The position numbers were made by a program, and so were the translations under genes. The notes beneath the pieces were generated by a model, which was not told the origin of the DNA, made no database searches, and was given only the letters and a program-made list of their open reading frames with translations. A stretch of DNA of 64,000 nt from Morella rubra (taxonomy: Eukaryota > Streptophyta > Magnoliopsida > Fagales > Myricaceae), in assembly GCA_003952965.2 (NCBI GenBank), contig CM025854.1, positions 29,605,366 through 29,669,365 of the forward strand, given 5' to 3'. This document shows positions 1-11,640 of the stretch, piece after piece (positions within the stretch are counted from its first letter, which is position 1; each line of letters begins with the position of its first letter).

Positions 1-669
1 GAAACTCAAATTAATGTATCTCCCAATAAAAACAAGAACTGCACATTTATGCCCAAACCAGAACCACCTTCGATCCCCACGGGATTTACAAATACAGAAG
101 CGCCGATCAGGAGGCCTGTAGTAGAGCAAGTCCAAACTGGCTTCTCTAATGAAATCATCGCCTCATGGGACTCCCCGTCTCAATTTCAGCTCATTAGCCA
201 AGAGCCCATATTCCAGCCATTGTTTAATGAAACTACCTCTTCTTGCTCATCAACAGCTTCTTCTAATCTCATACAACTAAGCTCGCCACCAGCGTATTCC
301 TGCCAACCATCTCAAGCACAAATTCCGCTATCTTCTTCCTTCAATTGGGGTGAGTTCATCCTCAGTGACCCTCTCACTTACCCAAGCTTTCAGCAGCAGC
401 AAGATATCCATTTCCAGAGAGTCTTATCACCTTCTGAACCTCCAACTTCATTGCAAACACCATCGTTAAGCTTTACTAATGGAAATGGTCCAAATGGACA
501 TGTGGGTGGTCTTGGGACATTGGATTTTGGATCAACACTTGGAGTTCAAACAAAGACCAGGTCAGAAGCTACATCTTCTGTGAGCTCATTTGTGGAAGCT
601 ATTCTGGAACAAGACAGTGAAATGCGGGCGGAATTTCCAGACATTTTAGATGAATCTTTTGATTACTAA
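1..669 (+). CDS. C-terminal exon of a transcription factor, probably R2R3-MYB (5' end outside window)
   Basis: The reading frame is open from base 1 to the TAA at 667-669, so this is the 3' part of a gene that starts before the window. The visible 222 residues are rich in Ser, Pro, Gln and Asn and show no folded domain, as expected of a MYB activation region. A short block NWGEFILSDPL lies in the middle. The last 30 residues are acidic and hydrophobic (SSFVEAILEQDSEM, then EFPDILDESFDY), which resembles the tails of subgroup 14 R2R3-MYBs (RAX, MYB36, MYB68, MYB84). The DNA-binding repeats are not in the window, so the family call is inference from tail composition. Another plant transcription factor family is possible. 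Confidence 0.5.
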   Translation, partial: ETQINVSPNKNKNCTFMPKPEPPSIPTGFTNTEAPIRRPVVEQVQTGFSNEIIASWDSPSQFQLISQEPIFQPLFNETTSSCSSTASSNLIQLSSPPAYSCQPSQAQIPLSSSFNWGEFILSDPLTYPSFQQQQDIHFQRVLSPSEPPTSLQTPSLSFTNGNGPNGHVGGLGTLDFGSTLGVQTKTRSEATSSVSSFVEAILEQDSEMRAEFPDILDESFDY

Positions 670-1600
670 AAGATTCTAAGTACTTGTATGGTTTTCTGTC
701 ATACTAGCACGAATAATGGCAGAACTCAACATTACGGCGGATTGTTATAGAATGTAGTAGACTAAACGACATAGGGAGCCTGTGACGATTAAGATAAACC
801 ACGTTCTGTCAATGAGTAGAACTTTTGTTTTTTGGGGAGGATTGTATAATCAGTATTGGTATATAGTTTCTGGGTATCCTAACTCTGATTTACAGCACCG
901 AAGTCAAGATTAAAAAGAACAAATTTTGAGCCTCGAAAATAAAGAAATAGTAGAGCAAATTTTTATGCTCCATCTTTGTTATGACACTACGGATTCTTAT
1001 ATTAGTAATCCGAAGTATATTTCTAATCCCCCCAATAAGATTTATACACATAAGATCCTCTGCCACGACCTGCAAAAGTTGTCAATCCTGAATATTATCT
1101 AAAATGGGATATTTCGTGGCTAGAAAATCTCGTCTAGGCATTGAATAGGTTTTACATCTTAACTAACCCGAAATTTTAGCTCCTAATCAGAGAACCATTC
1201 ACCAAAGAGCGTCCTGGCGCTCGAGTCGTAAAACAAGTAATGAACCCATTTATTTACGTCCACAAATTCATCGGCTAATCAGCCAAATTCTACTGATACC
1301 AATTCCTCCACTTTTATCAACCATTTACTGTTCAGGAGGATCTGAGATCCAGTGGATCAGTATATATCCATATGCAACTGGATTAACCATCTCTATCTCT
1401 GTGTCTCTCCCCCCACTCCCACCCCGTTCTCTTTCTCTATCCAACGCATTCTGGAAGCTCAACGACGGACCGAACCCCTTACGTAGTTACGTTGGTTAAA
1501 AGCAAAAGACACGAATCAAAACTGTGAGAGGCGAAGGCAGGGGCCGAGAAATAGAGACTCTCGAGGCACACAAACACACTGAAAGATTCGTCCACGGTCC
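670..1600. other. Intergenic; 3' flank of the MYB-like gene and leader of the next gene
   Basis: No coding exon is supported here. A pyrimidine-rich stretch of CT and CCC runs lies at about 1385-1440. It sits where the transcribed leader of the gene at 1601 would be and is typical of plant 5' leaders. Confidence 0.5.
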
Positions 1601-1855
1601 ATGGATACGTTGAAGAGATCAAATGTGTCATTCCGGAGGCAGGGTTCGTCTGGCCGCATTTGGAACGACCGACTTCATGGGGAACTCGGGCCAGTCGCAT
1701 CCCGCACCAAGAACAGAGATGTGAAGTTCCACGATAAGGAGAATGCTTATTCGCCTTGCTCCATACCATCCTCGCATTCTGAGCCTAAACGCAACGTCCA
1801 AATATGTTGTTGCTCTGCCCTCTTTGGGCGACGTCCGCCGTCTCCGACAGCCTAG
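1601..1855 (+). CDS. Small MAPK-substrate-like protein (At1g80180/At1g15400 family), 84 aa
   Basis: The frame is a single exon that starts at an ATG in good context (tccATGg) and ends in TAG at 1853-1855. The N-terminus LKRSNVSFRRQGSSG, followed by an IWNDR block, matches the start of the small plant family described as MAPK kinase substrate proteins (MASS, At1g80180). The C-terminus is Cys-rich (QICCCSALFG), where that family also has a Cys-Gly patch. These proteins are short, disordered and phosphorylated. Arabidopsis MASS1 is linked to stomatal patterning, and that role is known only for the family. Two overlapping frames on the opposite strand are treated as shadows. Assignment rests on the N-terminal motif alone. 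Confidence 0.6.
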   Translation: MDTLKRSNVSFRRQGSSGRIWNDRLHGELGPVASRTKNRDVKFHDKENAYSPCSIPSSHSEPKRNVQICCCSALFGRRPPSPTA

Positions 1856-2324
1856 GACGATCTTTATAACCAATCGCTGTGATTATGGAACCCTTGGCGA
1901 AGGGCGGCTTCTAAAATATGTTAAGTACTCGCAATATTACCACGAATGAGTGGTGGTGACAGCTGTGTTTAAGATTTACGGCCTGTTTCAAGAGAATTTT
2001 TGAATCACAATAGTCATATTATGCTTTTGTGTTCTTCGTGAAATTTTCAAATTTAAATGCGGAATTTAATAGTGGTGAGTTTTAATCTGGCTTTACAATG
2101 ATGGTGCATCTCATGAGAATTCTTTTTTTGTTTATCGGAAAAAAAAAAACAGGCAAATGCAATATCATAAATAGCAAAAATTACACTTCAACCAGGGGAA
2201 GTGGGTAGCACGAGATATATACAGTATATCGTAGTCATAGGGACTAAAAGACACAGGAATGTTGCCGACTAGACCCTGGAGAAGGGTGTTTTACTGTGTT
2301 TTGTTCTTAAAAAATTGGGCGAAT
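1856..2324. other. Intergenic, AT-rich
   Basis: This is the 3' flank of the small gene at 1601. No exon or RNA gene is seen. It ends at the left border of the hAT-like element. Confidence 0.4.
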
Positions 2325-2736
2325 CAGTGGCGGAATTATTTTGGAAGGTCAAATAAATATTATAATAATTTATTTTTTTCATTTTATTAAAAGAATTAAA
2401 CGTTACACTTTTCAACTATCACATATTTTAATTTATATTCTAAATTATCATATTAGCACGTTGGATCTTAAATTACTATTAAATTTATCATTTCATCTCA
2501 GGATATAATTTAATCGATTGTGACACGAGTCATATTTTTTATTTATTTTAATAATGAGATCTTAACATGATATGCCAAATATAAGTAACCAATTGCTTGA
2601 AATGCATTTTTCAAGGGAGGGACAAAGGATGAATTTTGTTAAATATTAACATAGAGCTAAGGGAGAAAGGGGTATTTTTCAAAAAAAAAAAAATTGGGAG
2701 GGCCGTGGCTCCCTGGCCTCCCTTCCTCCGCCACTG
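2325..2736. mobile_element. hAT-like MITE, 412 bp
   Basis: The left end CAGTGGCGGA at 2325 and the right end TCCGCCACTG at 2736 form a perfect 10-bp terminal inverted repeat, the classic plant hAT-type end. The flanking 8-mers GGGCGAAT (2317-2324) and GGCCCAAT (2737-2744) agree at 6 of 8 positions and fit an aged 8-bp target duplication. The interior is AT-rich and non-coding, so the element is non-autonomous. Just downstream, 2786-2815 repeats the right end and its flank imperfectly. Confidence 0.75.
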
Positions 2737-2937
2737 GGCCCAATTACATTACCATTCCTTATGGTATTAAGACAGGTTAATTATCTCTGGCCCTCCCTCC
2801 GCCATTGGCCCAATTACACCACCATTTCTTAAATGGTATTAAATTGTGACAAAATAATCGCAGTAATATTGAAAACTACACAGAAGTCTTTAGGTCATGT
2901 TTTCTAAGAACGTGCTCCCTCGGTCTAACTCCATTGA

Positions 2938-3482
2938 AAAAAGGATTATATACCTTTTTGGTTCCTGTATTTTGACCCATTTTAATTTTTAATAAATAGT
3001 CCTTAGGTTTTCAAATTGATCAAAAAGGTTATTGAATTTGCAATTTTTATCAAACAAGTAATTTCGTTAAACTTTTATCAATGAAATTAATGATTCATAT
3101 GCTGGTTTCAATACACATGTCAACCAAAACTAAAATCAAGTGACTTGTAATTTTTATATGTTTTTTTTTTTTTTTTTTTCCTAATTTTTGTTTTTTTAAA
3201 TAATAAAACAAAGTAAATTATTTAAACTATTTTTTTATAAAAAAAAAACAAAAAAAAAAAAAATTTTAAAAATTATAAGTAACGTTATTTTAGTTTTTGG
3301 ATGACATGTGTGAACTTATGATTAGAACTGACATGTGAATCATTAATTTTGAAAAAAAAAAAATTTTGACAAAAATTATAAACTTAGGACTCTATGATCA
3401 AGTTAAAAACCGAATCACTATTTTATTAAAAATGGTCACATCTAGAGATGAAATGAATACTTAACCTCTTGAAAAAAAAAAG
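2938..3482. mobile_element. AT-rich long-TIR MITE
   Basis: The arm at about 2938-3130 pairs with the reverse complement of about 3290-3482. Shared blocks include GACCCATTTT/TGACCATTTTT, TTTTTAATAAATAG with its partner, TGATCAA, and an ACACATGTCA block near the centre. The arms are long, diverged and separated by an A/T homopolymer core. No transposase is present. Superfamily is uncertain; Mutator-like is the best guess from the long arms. Confidence 0.55.
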
Positions 3483-3765
3483 GGAAAACCTTGTAATAAT
3501 TTGTCCATTTCAGCACTAGTTGGATATGGACACAAGATCATCCTCGTTGACTCAGTTGCCAAAAAATTTTTTTAACAAAAATTATAAACTTAAAAACCTC
3601 TATGATCAAGTTAAAAACCGAATGACTATTTATTAAAAATGGTCACATCTAGGGATGAAATGAATACTTAACCCCTTGAAAAAAAGGGAAAACCTTGTAA
3701 TAATTTGTCCATCTCAGCACTAATTGGATATGGACACATGATCATCCTTGCTGATTCTGTTGGCC
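3352..3765 (+). repeat. Tandem direct duplication, about 205 bp x 2
   Basis: 3352-3560 and 3561-3765 are two head-to-tail copies, with matching blocks such as TCTATGATCAAGTTAAAAAC, AAATGGTCACATCTAG and CACTA(G/A)TTGGATATGGACAC. The first copy overlaps the right arm of the MITE before it, so the duplication came after that insertion. Confidence 0.85.
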
Positions 3766-4756
3766 ATGTCATCCCTTTGCTGACCCAACTGTACACCTCA
3801 GCAACGTCAGTATCCCATATTGCCATGCAAAAAAAAAACTCAAAACACAGCTCACGCGTATTGACCCCAACCGCCCTCCCCTCCCCATATCCAACCCCAA
3901 AATCTCCAAATTGCTAATCCTAGATCGTATCCCTTACCTATACCCACATACCACAGGGATTGATGGCATAATTTGGCCTAAAAAATTATCTAAATGTCAG
4001 GAGACATCTTTTTAACAAAAATTTCGAATAACAAGATTAATTGACCTGATGTTTAAAAATGAAATGTGCAATAAAGACCAATTTACATTATAAATGTAGG
4101 AAAAACCACCTAAAAACTGGATTACTTATTGTTGACACAAAACATATTCTCTAAGCCAAAAATTAACCGATTGATATTTAATTTGTTCTTCATTATTTGT
4201 CTTTTTTTTAAGAGAACCGGTGTGTATAATGCCATCACGTTGCACTTTAATGCCAGTTTCAGGTAGAGATCCTAAATTCATGACACCATGTACAATGGGG
4301 GCAGCAGAATTTCACCGTTTGAAAGACCATGAGAAAAATGGTTCCACGGTTATCCAAACCGTTGGCAGATACAACGACTGTGAACTGTCGACAAGTTGTC
4401 CAATCGTCTCTACACCCAATCGAACGTGATCCAACAAGCATGTTCAGAACTATCATTTCCTATCTATAGCAAAGTATGGAGAGATGTATAGCATGCATTA
4501 TCAGACCACTGGGGAATAAATAAAAGACCTCTTTCGGATTTTATAACCGTCCAAGTTCAGGCAGGACTATACATTCTGGTTAGAAATGGAGGACTCTTTG
4601 TAAGTGTCAAGATTGGGATACGTAATTTCGTTTTCGGCCTCCAAACAGAGCACAGCAGGCAGGACATGTGAATAGATATGGTAGATAGGGGGCTTTACAC
4701 TTATTGGTTACTTTCTCAATAACTGAAAACCTTTACACAGTTGGTTCACTTGTTGA
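3766..4756. other. Intergenic; 3' flank of the DUF1336 gene
   Basis: No exon is supported. Bases nearest 4756 are presumably the 3' untranslated region of the minus-strand DUF1336 gene. Confidence 0.4.
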
Positions 4757-7700
4757 TCAAAGGCCCAGTCGGTTATAATTGGCGTAGTCAATTTCATTCA
4801 ACCTTATGCAACATAACATATGCTCTGGCAGGTCTTCTGCTTTATTCCCCTGTTTCAAAATAACAAGATGATATGGCATCGTAAATCAGATCAGGATCTT
4901 CACGGGCACTTAAAATTATACATGCTCAGAATCTCGATGATGCTGATGATTACCTGAATTGTCAGGCCAAGATCCAAGATACAAAGCTTCAATCTGTCCT
5001 GGAATGCTTCGATGCCTTTTCTGGCAATGAAGCTGAATCTATGCATATCTATATCGATCTCAAGGTAGTTTTCTCCCTGTAGCAGAAAATATATTGTAAA
5101 AGTCAATTCACAAGCATTCAGAAGAGTGTCTCAGGTGATTTCACTGATCTGTTTTCGCAGTCCTATGGGACTTAAGGTAACACCAATTCACTAAAAAGGT
5201 TGTAACTTCAGCTAGGTTCCTTTGTCGAGGAAATGACTCTTTGGTACTGGATGAATAACTTCCTCATTCAAATTTCTAACGTAGGCTGCTATTGCAATAT
5301 TGCTGCCACAACTAAGCTTAATGAATTAAAAACAATATTCTCCTTTGAGTTATGTATTAGACAGATGCACAAGCAACCATAGACAAATATCACGATGTGC
5401 AAGTTCTATATTTCTTCTCTACACTCTCAGTATGTAGCAGAGCATCAACCCGTAAATGTAATGCTTACCAACGAAGGCAAAATAATATGGCATATTCCTT
5501 TTAAAGAAAACTGAGGAATACTTCAGATCAACAAAATTATACTAAACTGTGAAGGTCACAGGCCTTACCATGAAAATCAAATAACACAGTTGTATTTTAA
5601 AAGTTGGGGTCATATGGTTTTCATAAAACTTACAAGGTAAAACTCATGTTGAGGACGTGATAGAACAGGCTTTTCATTGTAAGAATTTATAAGCTTCTTC
5701 TCAGCTGCACTTAGATGAAGATCCTCCACATTTGCCAGTCTGCCCAAGATTTTTAATCTTTCCCTCACAGAGACAATTGAGTCCATAGGGAAACCTCTAA
5801 CTCTCTCCACTTCATCATCGATAAACCTCTGTCAAGAACAGAAACATAAACATTAAGGTCACCAACGTTTTATGTACTGGAGCAACACAAAGGCAGTCAG
5901 AAGACTATCACATGATGTGTCTCCCAACAAAAGGAAATTCGAGTATGTCTAGAAACATTTACAATATATTAAGAAGCAGAAAGATAGAGATGCATCCAGC
6001 TTACAGTGAAAGTTTCTCGGAAATGAGAGGGAAGCTCTTTTGAATAAGTTTCAGATAGCTTAAAATACAAAACCAAACTCATTCCTTCTCCATCACTTTC
6101 ACTTTGAAAGATTGCGGCAGGATATAATGGTATCTGCAAGTAAAAAGGATATCAAACTATGTATTGGATGAACTTCAATATTCAGAAAAAGGTATGTTCT
6201 CCCTTCCCATGTGGATAAAGGGATGGCATATCAATCAGGCCCTCAACAGGATTTACAGAGAGGATATCATTAAGTGTGCAGCACGGACACTAGGGTTGCA
6301 CAACAAAACCCAACCATTTGCAGCACTGTGATACACAATTGTTTGCGGCATCATTCCACTACAGATGCAGAAAGGGAAAGAAGGTGCAACATTTGAGGCC
6401 AGAAAAGAAGAAGAAGAAAGATGAGGATACCTGAATATTTATGATTAGTATGGAAGGAATTTCTCCAGATGGATTTGTAAGAGGAAGTTCCAGAAAACGA
6501 GCAATGTGGTCAACTTTCCTCTGAGATAAGAAGACGTCAGCACCAAAAGGACAATATGCAGCACAATTTGGAGCAAAGTCTTTCTTTTTATCCCTGCCAA
6601 GTAAACCATGAGTAAGTGCAACACCCAGGTGGAGACAGAGGACGAACAACTCAAGAATGCAAAAAACCCATAAATACTGCATGCCGATATCAAGGGTAAA
6701 CCACAATTTGTATAAACGAGAGAAAACATATGCCTGCTGACAGTAGCTACATTCTCACCTACAATAGTTTTTCCCCCTGACTTTGAAAGAACTTGGTTCT
6801 AGAGGAGACCAACAATCAGGCATTCTCTTATCTATTGGGCAGTGAGGAATTGAGGAACCTGCTATTGGTCTTCGCAGAAGCGACTTTGGTGAACCTAAGA
6901 CAACAAGAGAACACATACTTGAGCTATTGTCCGCTGATCAACAAACTTATCAAAGAACTAGTTGCCATTATGCTGAACAAGAGAAAATGCATTAAAGTTC
7001 ATCAAGACAGCACGTTGAAGATGGCAGCAAGCATCATTACTCTGCGAAATACGATATCAAATATTTTTCGAAGGATATTATTTAACGAACACAAAAACCA
7101 ACGTTGTACTCAGCTACCTGTCTGCAACCACGAACTAAGGAAAGAAACATCCACCATCGTAGTTAAAAGTGGACATTCAACAAAAAGTTACCGCTTCTTC
7201 CTGATTTGTCACTTCTTTGCCACCCTGCCTCCACAATTACATCGCCAGGTGCATACATTAACTTCAGAGACGAAAGTAATTCAATTTTCTTCGCCAAATT
7301 GCAGATTCCAACAAAACAAGTACCACAATAGAACTTAGATAGGCGGAGATCGTTCTAATCTAACATTTGGTGACGGACACACTCGATTCAAAAAGGTTCA
7401 AATTTATATTACCCATGAGGGATTATGTCGGGCCACATGACACCAAGGCAGGACTCACCTACATGGCTACATGACTCATGTGGTAGAGAAATGGGCAAAT
7501 AGAAAACAGGTGGAAAAACACTCACAAGTTGTCAGATCGGCATGTCCTTCCCTTGATTTAAAGGAAAGTTTTGAAAGCGCTTTCCTTCTCAAGCTTGATG
7601 TGGCGGAACTGAATACCCTTCTTTTCTCAACCGTGGTGCTGGTAGAAGCAATACACGGCATGCAAGTATTCGGAAGAATACTGGAATGATCAAGAGCCAC

Positions 7701-8348
7701 TGTTTCACCTCCTCCAGCATTCTCATTCGCACAAGCAGCGACTGGCCCCTTTCGAGGACCATCGGGCTTGGACGGAGACTTAGAATCTTTCCGTTGAACC
7801 TTAATGGCACAGCAGGAGGGGTGTTCGCAATTCTTTTGACTACGGTCCTTGTAGTTAGAATCCTTTCGGGACGAAATACTCAACGTGGATTCAGAGCCAT
7901 TCAGAGAAAAAGCATCTGCAAGTAATTAAAAATTCGTCCTGAATTTAAGGTCTGTTTGCGTAGTTCAAATGCTTAGCCTAATTTGCATTAGAGGGTCAAA
8001 ATTACAGACCTTCCTGAATGCTATAAAACTCGTCGTCCAATTCGGACTCGATATTTGAAGCAGAATCAAACCATGGAACATCTACACTTCCTGATAGTAG
8101 AAGTAGCTCAGATAACAAATAAAAGCACACAAATTCGGGAAAAAAAAATCAAGACCATTCCCGTGAACAACTATCTGAGGATTCTTCGAAAACGACGATA
8201 CTGAAATAGGATGAGAACCTTGCAAATTGACATTAGATGGAACCCGCCGTTTAGAAAGTCTTCTACGCTTCCGATGATTCCTCTTCCTCTTCGGCAATCC
8301 CAGTCTGCCTCCCACGCAGCCATCAGGCCTTGAACCACAGGCCCCCAT
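4757..8348 (-). CDS. DUF1336 protein (CW14/EDR2-C family), nine exons, 479 aa
   Basis: Exons on the minus strand: 8348-8219, 8090-8010, 7915-7526, 6894-6759, 6593-6431, 6133-6005, 5828-5634, 5076-4954, 4849-4757. All introns are GT-AG and the total is 1440 nt, so the phase closes. The N-terminus [14 protein letters not shown] has a Gly2 myristoylation-type start with nearby Cys, followed by a Lys/Arg-rich segment ([10 protein letters not shown]). A Ser-rich middle contains LPNTCMPC. The second half is the DUF1336 domain, with blocks [63 protein letters not shown] and the end LNEIDYANY. This domain is also the C-terminus of EDR2, a lipid-binding defence regulator. CW14 relatives lack EDR2's START and PH parts and have no settled role. 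Length matches the family (near 500 aa). Confidence 0.9.
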
Positions 8349-9640
8349 TATCTCTTTCTCGCTATCCCAGCTTCTTCTCCTCCTCTTTTCACCAATTCAA
8401 TCGCCAACGAACTCTTTATCTTGTAATTAATATGTTACAGTCGAAGCTGATATCCGATCTCTTTCTCTCTCCATAGATCGGCGTTACGCGAAGTATCCTA
8501 GGGTGAAGTCAAATCAAAACCGCGAGAATGACAACAATTGTAACTGAACATGGACCCACCTTAATCCGCGGGCCTTCACGCGCTGTCCGCCACGTGGTGA
8601 TTTCATGCCTTCAAGTGCAACCTAGGGCTCTTGTCAACCCACGTGGTGATTTCATGCCTTGGGTCTCCAAAGGCGCCTGGCTCAGTTAGTGGGTTGGTTG
8701 GACACCTGGGCTCAAACCGCGTCCGTGTCAAAAGAAGAGATTCCTAAATCGTGTTTCACTGCAATTCTTTCGGATGAGAGTTCTTCGGCTCGAAGTTCGT
8801 GTTCGGGATCTTGGCTGGTGGGCGACTTGTCCGTTTCTATTTATGGAGCACGTGTCACACTCTTTCCGCGGACTTTGGGGAAGCAGTTTTTGGCGTTAGC
8901 TATTTAATATTTGCTTTTTTTAGATTTTCCCTCTCCCACGTGCGAAATTTTGATGCTTGGGCCCGAGAATGGATTGAGCTTATAGGCTTGGGCTTGGTTG
9001 AACTCCATACATGCAAAAGGGAGACCTTTCTTTGAGCCCGGTTCAGTATGAAGTTGGGCTCCGTTTGTTAGTACAGTCTAATTTGGAGGACGAGTTCGGC
9101 ACTCTCGAACAAAGCTGGAGAGTAGCACCTTTACTTTTTGGACTCTGTGGGCCTTTTTTCCACAAACTTATGAAGGATTTCTTTTTCTTAGCGAGGATTA
9201 TCAATGCCATATCGAAGACTTCGAATTGAATTTCGTCTCCTGCAACAAGGCCTCAATGTTATGGAAGCCATGCTCAATTTTCAAATATAGTGAAATTTGA
9301 AGTTGGATGCGAAATTCGGGGTCTTAATATATTACATCGCTAAATATTATTTTTATAACATTATACTTACCAACTATTAATTTTAAATATTTTATACCCA
9401 TATTTAAAATTTTTTAGTTTACATAAAAATATATTTTTTGATCTCAAATTATGTGATCAACGGAACAAAATTATCATTTCACACATTAAAAAATTATTTT
9501 CCTTAAAATTTTTAAGAGAGGATAAAAAGTGTTTTAAATCAATAATTGGTGGGTGGGCAAAAATAATAAATTGTAATGTAAAGGATATTTAATCATAAAA
9601 TTTATTAGTTAGTATCTCATCAAAGATCTTAAAAAGTTTT
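8349..9640. other. Promoter side of the DUF1336 gene and AT-rich spacer
   Basis: 8349-9240 is moderately GC-rich and carries the G-box cluster described separately. 9290-9640 is very AT-rich and non-coding, possibly an old inverted-repeat element, but I could not define its ends. Confidence 0.4.
8590..8942 (-). promoter_or_regulatory. Four G-box (CACGTG) motifs upstream of the DUF1336 gene
   Basis: CACGTG occurs at 8591-8596, 8640-8645, 8849-8854 and 8937-8942, about 240-590 bp upstream of the minus-strand ATG at 8348. The first two lie in a perfect 22-bp direct repeat (8590-8611 and 8639-8660, spaced 49 bp) that begins CCACGTGGTGATTTC. G-boxes bind bZIP and bHLH factors and serve as ABA-response elements when suitably flanked. 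Function here is inferred from motif density only. Confidence 0.5.
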
Positions 9641-10425
9641 TTTTTCTCTCCTTTTTTTCTGCCTCTAGGTTGCACGAATTCTCTTGACCACTCCCACATT
9701 TTTTCTGTTTCCTTTTCTCTCCTCCAACCCATCCCCTCGACTTTTGTATAATTTAAGTAATATTTTAGTAGTGTATGCTTTTTCTCCGGCATACGCATGG
9801 TGTATGCACTACAATCTAGTGCGTCATTTCTTCTTTTCAACTTTTTGTTTTTATTGATTTATTTCGTACTTGCTCGCTCACTTTATAATTTTGTCTGCCC
9901 ACCCCATGCCGTGGACACTACTATATGTAGCATGTCCTCCTACAACACCCGGCTGGTCCTAACTGCTTAATTTCAGTTCTATCCCCCCACAAATACCACA
10001 TATGATTTGTCTCCAACACAACTTGGAACATGGAAGCAGATGTTTCGGACAATGTTCGCAAATCAAAACGTTGATTTTCCGAGGAGTCCAACAGATCACT
10101 TCTGGATTGGATGATCAGAGAACCTGCGTGTGGGACCCTCGCACGATGGTGGGCCACGTTCTGAATAATCGTAATGCATTCTTTCAATCGAAGGAACTGC
10201 CCAAGATCGGAATCTGTCTCCCCATGCAACAAAAAGGCGTTCAAATTTGAATCTCAGTTACTTTGGACCGAGTCTTTCCTTCTCGAACCAATCAAAATCA
10301 AACCCGAAAAAGAAGCAAAGGAAAAGTAAAAGAAAAAGCAATGGGCAGAGATTGCTTCTTCCTCTTTTGCTTTTGGGGGAGATGTCACAAAATTTGTCCT
10401 AGGACTCTTATTTTTATATATACAA
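9640..10425. repeat. Distal flank of the CLE25 tandem duplication (left copy)
   Basis: Blocks here recur in order at about 12030-12600. Examples are CTTTTTGTTTTTATTGATTT, TTTGTCTCCAACACAACTTG, GCATTCTTTCAATCGAAGGA and TTACTTTGGACCGA. Between matched blocks the two copies differ by many gaps. No coding function is seen. Confidence 0.7.
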
Positions 10426-11640
10426 GACATTAATGAAGCCTATTAAATGCAAAAAAACGAAAGGAAAAAAAAACTACTAATCTCGTGGGGTTCTTTTTCT
10501 TCTAAAGGCTTATATTCTCTAAGGTGTTATAAAAAGACAAAAAAAAAAAATTATTGTTGGTCAAATGCGACTCGTGGGACTTTTTTTATATTCAATTATA
10601 TGATTTATTATTCTTTCTTTCTTTTTTCAATTTTATGGGGAAATGAGACCAAAGAATGAATTAAGAGTGTGCTTAGAAGAAAAAAAGAAAAGAAAAAGAG
10701 TGATATGAAGACTCATTCTGTGAAGTGTGGGATGCAATGGTTTCGAAGATGTTGTTGGCAGCGGTCCACAGCATTGCACACAGCATTGCATTTCTATGCA
10801 CTTTATCAAGAATTATACATTAGCAATCCTCATGTTTATGTGAAAACCCTAGTTATTCTTTCCTCTTTTGGGATTTTTTTCGGAACGTAGTGGAGTTTGT
10901 ATTAAGGTCTAAGACATATACATGAGTTGGGAGAGAATGATGAGTGAGTTGCTATAATTTTTTTGGGTGACAAAAAAAATCTGAACATCCATTTACTTGC
11001 ATAATATTCGAATGGACTTAATTCAATATATGTACAAATTTAGTTTAATGATATGGTAAATTTTAAAAAGACTGACTGACCTACAAATTAATTTTTATTT
11101 TAATCGTAAAAAATAATAATAATAATAATCCTGAAAGCAGCTGAGGACAATATGTTACAAGCCAACTCATTTCCTTTTCTGGTTCAGCGCTCCTTTTTCT
11201 TATGGTATCTATTTGGTCTGTTTTTATATATGCAAAGTAGTAATCCCTATCCATCAACCTCTCTCTAAAACTTTCAAGTAGGGACAAGCAAAAAGCTCAA
11301 ATCTTTCTCAAGGTTCCCGTGTATTTTGTCTGAGATAATTACTCGGTTCTTTCAACGCGCATGAAAACTTTTACTGTTCATGCAGTCACCAATCAAACTA
11401 AACCACGCTGCAGCTCTCGTAGAATGCTCCGACATTGGAGAAAACAAGAGAACTTGATGATTGAATCATCACAATTAGTACAAGTCTGGCACAAAATGAT
11501 TAGTAACTGAATGAATTGCAGATAATCTGACTACAAAATATATATATAGGCAGTCGGACCTAGTGGTAGCAGCTTGCTCTAGTATCCAGGGAAACAAAAT
11601 TCAACTTGGATTGTGTACTTAGTGGATGGTCATAAATTTA
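10426..11640. repeat. Near-identical duplicated block, copy 1 (1.2 kb)
   Basis: This block matches 12604-13857 almost base for base. The offset is 2178 bp at first and becomes 2183 bp after a 5-bp difference near 10550. A further 30-bp difference near 11465 is a (TC)n tract present only in copy 2. Both copies lie on the 3' side of a CLE25 exon 2 sequence on the minus strand. Identical short frames in both copies (for example 10669-10890 and 12852-13073) are duplicates of non-coding DNA, not conserved genes. Confidence 0.9.

Noticed and set aside
6793-7338. 181-codon open frame on the plus strand
   Set aside because: It lies antisense across an exon and intron of the DUF1336 gene and has no domain or family-like composition.
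11553-11610. tRNA-like stretch (CCTAGTGGTAGCAGCTTGCTC), also at 13768
   Set aside because: It resembles an A box, but no cloverleaf or clear B box follows; at most an old SINE head.
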